11,611 nt of DNA. Source: Paludibacter sp. (lineage in GTDB: Bacteria; Bacteroidota; Bacteroidia; Bacteroidales; Paludibacteraceae). Below, in pieces: positions 8,501 through 11,611 of this stretch (the stretch's first letter is position 1; every line of letters starts with the position of its first letter). The notes under the pieces were generated by a model, which saw only the letters and a list, made by a program, of their open reading frames with translations, made no database searches and was not told the origin of the DNA. The stretch spans positions 1 to 11,611 of the forward strand of contig JAQTOL010000059.1 in the NCBI GenBank assembly GCA_028748945.1, given 5' to 3'. The position numbers were made by a program, and so were the translations under genes.

Positions 8501-8961
8501 CCGATGTTAGTGCTTTGACAAAAGAAGAACCTGCGATAAAACCAGTTGAACCTGTTGTAACACAGCCAAAGGATGAAGCTCCTTTATTCAAAGGATTATT
8601 TACCTATCGATCGAATGAGCCTCATTATATAGCTATATACATTTTGTCCGGAACCATTGATTTTGAGAAAACAAAAGCTGCTTTCGATGCCTATAATGCT
8701 AAAAATTATGGAGTTATGAATCTGAAAGTTTCACTTGAAACAGTAGATAAACAGCAAATAATTATTATTGGAAGTCTGAGCGATGCTTACGTGGCAAAAT
8801 CGTATCTGATGCATATGGTAAAAGAGAAAAGTCTGTTTGAAGGGCTGAAAAACGCAAATTACAGAAACATACTTGGCTCTCATCAGAACCTGAATATTTT
8901 GATGCAACAAAATGCATTGAAGACCTATTTTGAATTTATGCAGGAATATTATTTGAAATAA
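5581..8961 (+). CDS. porW: T9SS-associated TPR lipoprotein, PorW/SprE family
   Basis: Envelope lipoprotein needed for type IX secretion in Porphyromonas (PorW) and for secretion and gliding in Flavobacterium (SprE). The start is TTG at 5581: an in-frame stop lies three codons upstream, and this start gives a lipoprotein signal peptide with lipobox ISGC (lipidated C21). Residues 130-420 and 565-750 hold tetratricopeptide-like helix pairs. A Lys/Glu/Ala-rich coil at 425-460 precedes a conserved core, WYFYNPNL (481-488) and WGNRKLEDNWRR (500-511), which I recognise as characteristic of this family. The C-terminus has two similar alpha/beta segments (about 790-896 and 1013-1120) joined by a Lys/Thr/Pro/Glu-rich linker (925-1000). 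At 1,126 residues it is larger than I recall for P. gingivalis PorW. porX follows, so the two T9SS genes are neighbours. The family call is firm; the exact role of the C-terminal repeats is not known to me. Confidence 0.92.
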   Translation: MKKQFIYKISFLLIIIFISGCSTKKNTWISRFYQATNTRFNVFFNGMNSYEDGLKNIEKANQEDYSTIIPMYPISRHSNAKAATANMDRTIEKCRKAIKLHSIKVKPKKNYKKANSPEYKLFYNQQEFNPALKDAWLLLAKAEFHKADFLGSAATFSYIARHYTNDKDVETVCQLWKARAYAEMGWIFEAEQVLSKLDQNNLKPEDIGLFASVNADLLLKKRQYKEAIPFLALALSKEKDKDLKQRFSFLLAQLYQKTGNDKAAFEAYTSVIKMNPPYEMDFNARISRAQIDKGNVQSVRKDLKKMLKNPNNKDYLDQLYFALAKTYLNHSDTVRAIENYKLSIEKSTRNGIDKAVTLITLGDLYYSKRKYILAQPCYDDASKIITNEQNDYDRVTNRAETLAELVTQNNVVELQDSLQRLAAMPENKRLEVVTKLIEKLEADEKAAAQKQLEKAANPNSDEDFANQPPIGGNLPGAAGDWYFYNPNLMRSGKSDFLKKWGNRKLEDNWRRTNKATSLFADDATASISSTDSTDTIAKTAASSDFKDPQFYLKQIPVTAAQIAGSNAEIATALYNMGLIFKDKIEDIPMAISTFEAFIRRFGSDERVPDAYYQLYVMETMQNNAGGADLYRTKLMTEFPDSKYQKILSQPDYAARQERMYKEQDSIYSITYKAFSESKFDTVFNNVAYIQHNYPLSTLMPKFLFLNALSIGKRDPSEKFETALSDLIKSYPESDVSAMSKDILALMKQGRETQLGTSSGTLLARRDSDMKSEETNKNPELQFSTERQSKHRLLLITPTNQDHLNKLLYNIASFNFSRFMIKDFDLVISKLDTVRSTLSVTNFESYDEVDWYAKSLATDPTIMKLLNDYQVQEVIISEDNYALLKTSFSLNDYLAFQSRPVDAKQIEMAAVTKSGKKNDVIVVQKDKLPKNEAGTITKTTEKASQIEKVEKPVENPVKTNPAKATNEVKTDKTTADVSALTKEEPAIKPVEPVVTQPKDEAPLFKGLFTYRSNEPHYIAIYILSGTIDFEKTKAAFDAYNAKNYGVMNLKVSLETVDKQQIIIIGSLSDAYVAKSYLMHMVKEKSLFEGLKNANYRNILGSHQNLNILMQQNALKTYFEFMQEYYLK

Positions 8962-8964
8962 ATG

Positions 8965-9045
8965 CCCCTTAAATCCCCCCAGGGGGACTTAAGAGAGCGA
9001 TTTGAAGTATTAATATTAATAGAGTAGTTTTAAGCCTTTTAGGGG
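8965..9045. repeat. REP-like palindromic element between porW and porX
   Basis: Inner hairpin: arms 8968-8979 (CTTAAATCCCCC) and 8982-8993 (GGGGGACTTAAG) pair at 11 of 12 positions around a 2-base loop. Outer arms 8965-8973 (CCCCTTAAA) and 9037-9045 (TTTTAGGGG) can pair at 8 of 9 positions, competing with the inner hairpin. The AAATCCCCC...GGGGGACTT pattern is one I recall as widely repeated between genes in Bacteroidota genomes. It could terminate or attenuate porW transcription or stabilise its 3' end. No poly-T tract follows the inner stem directly. Confidence 0.7.
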
Positions 9046-9060
9046 TTTGGGAACTAAATT

Positions 9061-9067
9061 GAGGAAG
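9061..9067 (+). promoter_or_regulatory. Shine-Dalgarno-like GAGGAAG before porX
   Basis: GAGGAAG lies 6 bases before the ATG at 9074. Such sites are uncommon in Bacteroidota. Together with the protein alignment it favours the ATG at 9074 over the in-frame TTG at 9047. Confidence 0.45.
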
Positions 9068-9073
9068 CTAATT

Positions 9074-10621
9074 ATGAGAAGAGACCGCATACTTTGGGCT
9101 GATGATGAAATGGATTTATTACGTCCGTATATTCTGTTTTTAGAAGAAAAAGGGTACGAAGTTATCACTGCTACTAATGGGAAAGACGCTGTGGAACTCT
9201 GTCAGAAGGAAAGTTTTGATATTATCTTTCTGGACGAAAATATGCCGGGATTAAGTGGTTTGGAAACTTTAGCCCTGATAAAGGATATTGATCCAAATGT
9301 TCCCATGGTGATGATTACCAAAAGTGAAGAAGAAAACATAATGAATATGGCTATCGGGAGTAAAATAGCCGATTATCTGACTAAACCGGTAAATCCGAGC
9401 CAGATTCTGCTCACACTGAAAAAAAATATTCATCAAAAAGAAATTGTTTCTGAACATACTACAACTACTTATCAGTCTCAATTTGGACGGATTGGTATGC
9501 AAATCAACGACACCTTGACATACGAAGATTGGGTGGAAGTCTATAAGAAGTTGGTTTATTGGGAACTGGAGTTGGCTGAAACCGATAATGGAATGGATGA
9601 AATGCTTCGTATGCAAAAAACCGAAGCGAATAATATCTTTACAAAGTTCATCAAGAAAAACTATGTGGATTGGTTTGAGCATACAGAAAAGCGTCCGTTG
9701 ATGAGTCCCGATTTATTCAAAACCAAGGTGTTTCCATTGCTGGATAAAGGAGAAAAGGTATTTTTCATTTTGGTCGATAATTTCCGTTATGATCAGTGGA
9801 AAATTATCCGCGAATTGTTGAATGAGTTTTATCAGATTAACGAGGAAGAATTATATTGCAGTATGCTTCCTACGGCCACTCAATATGCCCGTAATGCTAT
9901 CTTTTCAGGACTCTTACCTTTGCAAATTCAGCAAATGTTCCCCGATCTCTGGATAGAAGAAGAGGATGAAGAAGGGAAAAACATCTTTGAAAATGATTTA
10001 TTACAGACTCAGTTCAAGCGATACAGAAAGAATTATACTTATTCTTATCACAAGGTGAGTGACTCCGCATCCTGCGAACGTTTAATCGGACAACTTCCGC
10101 GAATTGATGGTAATCAGTTGAATGTTTGTGTGTTGAATTTTATTGATATGCTTTCACATGCACGGACCGAATCGAAAATGATGCGTGAACTGGCGAATGA
10201 TGAACAGGCTTATCGTTCCTTGACACTTTCGTGGTTTAAACATTCGGCAACCTATGAACTTTTTAAGGAAATTGCCCATCGCGGTTACAAAGTGATTGTA
10301 ACAACCGATCATGGAACCATACAGGTGAACAATGCCATTAAAGTGATAGGAGATAAACACACGAATGTGAATCTGCGCTATAAAGTAGGAAAAAATCTGA
10401 GTTATAATAAAAAGGAAGTATTTGAAGTAACACAGCCGGAAAAGATTGGTTTGCCTAGTCCAAATGTAAGTTCTGCCTATATATTTGCCACTAACGATGA
10501 TTTTTTTGCTTATCCTAATAATTACAATTACTACGCGGGATATTATAAAAATACATTTCAACACGGAGGAATTTCGTTGGAAGAAATGTTAATCCCTTTG
10601 GTCGTAATGCAACCCAAATAA
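9074..10621 (+). CDS. porX: T9SS response regulator with PglZ-type phosphodiesterase domain, PorX
   Basis: Cytoplasmic regulator of type IX secretion, in Porphyromonas linked to the histidine kinase PorY and the sigma factor SigP. The 515 residues match the PorX length. The receiver domain (1-120) has the acidic pair D10/D11, phospho-acceptor D54 (FLDENMPG), T82 and K104 (LTKPV). A helical linker leads to a PglZ/alkaline-phosphatase-like domain from about 210, with metal-site motifs FILVDNFRYDQ (D235), MLPTATQYARN (likely nucleophile T269), LNFIDMLSHARTE (D358, H362), VTTDHGT (D412, H413) and HGGISLEEM (H497). Crystal and biochemical work on PorX describes this domain as a zinc phosphodiesterase acting on oligonucleotides. 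All these residues are present, so it should be functional. Start ATG 9074: MRRDRILWADDE fits the family; the TTG at 9047 adds nine residues read from the preceding repeat. No PorY lies in this window. Confidence 0.96.
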   Translation: MRRDRILWADDEMDLLRPYILFLEEKGYEVITATNGKDAVELCQKESFDIIFLDENMPGLSGLETLALIKDIDPNVPMVMITKSEEENIMNMAIGSKIADYLTKPVNPSQILLTLKKNIHQKEIVSEHTTTTYQSQFGRIGMQINDTLTYEDWVEVYKKLVYWELELAETDNGMDEMLRMQKTEANNIFTKFIKKNYVDWFEHTEKRPLMSPDLFKTKVFPLLDKGEKVFFILVDNFRYDQWKIIRELLNEFYQINEEELYCSMLPTATQYARNAIFSGLLPLQIQQMFPDLWIEEEDEEGKNIFENDLLQTQFKRYRKNYTYSYHKVSDSASCERLIGQLPRIDGNQLNVCVLNFIDMLSHARTESKMMRELANDEQAYRSLTLSWFKHSATYELFKEIAHRGYKVIVTTDHGTIQVNNAIKVIGDKHTNVNLRYKVGKNLSYNKKEVFEVTQPEKIGLPSPNVSSAYIFATNDDFFAYPNNYNYYAGYYKNTFQHGGISLEEMLIPLVVMQPK

Positions 10622-10623
10622 AT

Positions 10624-11577
10624 ATGGAAAAATATACCAACGTAAAAGACCTCGGCAATTTGCAGGATGCGGTAAAAGAAGCATTGGAAATTAAGAAAAA
10701 CCGTTTTGCCTATAAACATACCGGAGAAAATAAAACCTTGTTAATGGTGTTTTTCAATTCCAGTTTGCGTACCCGATTAAGCACGCAAAAAGCTGGAATG
10801 AATCTGGGAATGAATACCATGGTATTGGATGTAAATGCCAGCGCGTGGAAACTTGAAACCGAACGGGGCGTAATCATGGATGGTGATAAACCCGAACATA
10901 TTCTGGAAGCAATTCCGGTTATGGCAAGCTATTGTGATGTAATCGGAGTGCGTGCTTTTGCCGGTCTGGAAGACAAAAATTTTGATTATCAGGAAACCAT
11001 TATCAACCAGTTTATTCAGTATTCAGGAAAACCGGTTTTCAGTATGGAAGCAGCGACTATGCATCCTTTGCAGGCTTTTGCCGATCTGATTACCATTGAA
11101 GAATACAAAAAAACGGCCCGTCCGAAAGTGGTTTTGACCTGGGCACCGCATCCAAAAGCTTTGCCTCAGGCGGTTCCAAATTCATTTGCTGATTTTATGA
11201 ACGAAGCTGACGTGGATTTTGTCATCACTCATCCCAAAGGGTACGAATTGGCAGAGCAATTTGTACGTGGAGCGCGGGTTGAATATGATCAAATGAAAGC
11301 ATTCGAAGGCGCTGATTTTATTTATGCCAAAAACTGGTCGGCTTTTCAGGATCCAGATTATGGTAAAATTCTGAGCACCGATCGAAGTTGGACGGTAAGT
11401 AATCGTCAAATGGGAGTGACAAATAATGCCCGTTTTATGCACTGTCTGCCGGTTCGTCGCAATATGATCGTAACCGATGAAGTCATTGAAAGTGCACAAT
11501 CTATCGTAATTCCTGAAGCTGCAAATCGAGAGATTTCGGCACAAGTTGTAATAAAACGATTATTAGAAAGTATTTAA
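10624..11577 (+). CDS. argF': N-succinylornithine carbamoyltransferase (ArgF'-type, annotated as N-acetylornithine carbamoyltransferase)
   Basis: Carbamoyl transfer from carbamoyl phosphate to an N-acylated ornithine, giving N-acylcitrulline in the Bacteroidota arginine pathway; cytoplasmic, a trimer in characterised relatives. The 317 residues closely resemble the Bacteroides fragilis enzyme throughout. The carbamoyl-phosphate loop is FFNSSLRTRLSTQK (SLRTR, 47-51), with MHPLQ (146-150) and FMHCLPVRRN (271-280). The loop VIMDGDKPEH has proline at residue 90; in work on this family, Pro90 marks N-succinylornithine enzymes whereas Glu at the equivalent position marks N-acetylornithine enzymes. 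I therefore predict the succinyl substrate. The ATG lies 2 bp after the porX stop, so the two are probably co-transcribed. Nothing recognisable follows up to the window end. Confidence 0.95.
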   Translation: MEKYTNVKDLGNLQDAVKEALEIKKNRFAYKHTGENKTLLMVFFNSSLRTRLSTQKAGMNLGMNTMVLDVNASAWKLETERGVIMDGDKPEHILEAIPVMASYCDVIGVRAFAGLEDKNFDYQETIINQFIQYSGKPVFSMEAATMHPLQAFADLITIEEYKKTARPKVVLTWAPHPKALPQAVPNSFADFMNEADVDFVITHPKGYELAEQFVRGARVEYDQMKAFEGADFIYAKNWSAFQDPDYGKILSTDRSWTVSNRQMGVTNNARFMHCLPVRRNMIVTDEVIESAQSIVIPEAANREISAQVVIKRLLESI

Positions 11578-11611
11578 CCGCAACAAACTGAAAAAAAATA
11601 ATACAAATGAA

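Noticed and set aside
9047..9073. TTG at 9047 as porX start
   Set aside because: The extra nine residues come from sequence adjoining the palindromic repeat, PorX proteins begin just before the ILWxDDE strand, and a GAGGAAG lies before ATG 9074.
9269..10564. Long minus-strand open frames opposite porX (9269-9682 and 10154-10564)
   Set aside because: They lie wholly inside a well-supported gene, have no recognisable domains, and have Ile/Phe/His-rich compositions typical of antisense translation.
1..11611. CRISPR array, tRNA, rRNA, prophage or IS element
   Set aside because: No regularly spaced repeats, cloverleaf sequences, phage genes or transposase were found; the only repeat pair of note is the 27-bp duplication.

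Overview
The window looks like chromosomal DNA from a Bacteroidota bacterium, most likely of the order Bacteroidales. The supporting evidence is AT-rich DNA with almost no Shine-Dalgarno sequences, -7 promoter elements of the TAnnTTTG type, type IX secretion (T9SS) regulators, a single-RRM RNA-binding protein, and an ornithine transcarbamylase of the N-acetyl/N-succinyl-ornithine type with a proline at the specificity position. It does not resemble phage or plasmid DNA. Most genes are ordinary chromosomal genes, with one small accessory cassette.

Left part (1-3327): proline biosynthesis. proB (glutamate 5-kinase) is cut by the window edge and proA (glutamyl-phosphate reductase) is complete. 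Between them sits a solitary DUF1016/YhcG-type PDDEXK nuclease gene (988-1985), broken by three small indels near its N-terminal third. The last 27 bp of proB, including its stop codon, recur exactly just after the nuclease gene (931-957 and 2004-2030). This is the footprint of an insertion that rebuilt the 3' end of its target gene, and it is the most unusual feature of the window.

Middle (3328-5580): a 365-bp non-coding stretch with a plausible promoter, a small RRM protein, a CPBP-family intramembrane protease, and, convergent with the protease, a small membrane-anchored protein with a Cys-Cys...Cys motif. A divergent promoter region separates that small gene from the next block.

Right part (5581-11577): a very large TPR lipoprotein of the PorW/SprE family, a REP-like palindromic element, the response regulator/PglZ protein PorX, and, only 2 bp later, a predicted N-succinylornithine carbamoyltransferase. 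PorW and PorX both belong to type IX secretion: PorW is an envelope lipoprotein component and PorX is the cytoplasmic regulator. Their adjacency is a functional pairing. The carbamoyltransferase belongs to arginine synthesis and, from memory, lies directly beside proBA in Bacteroides; here 7 kb separates them.
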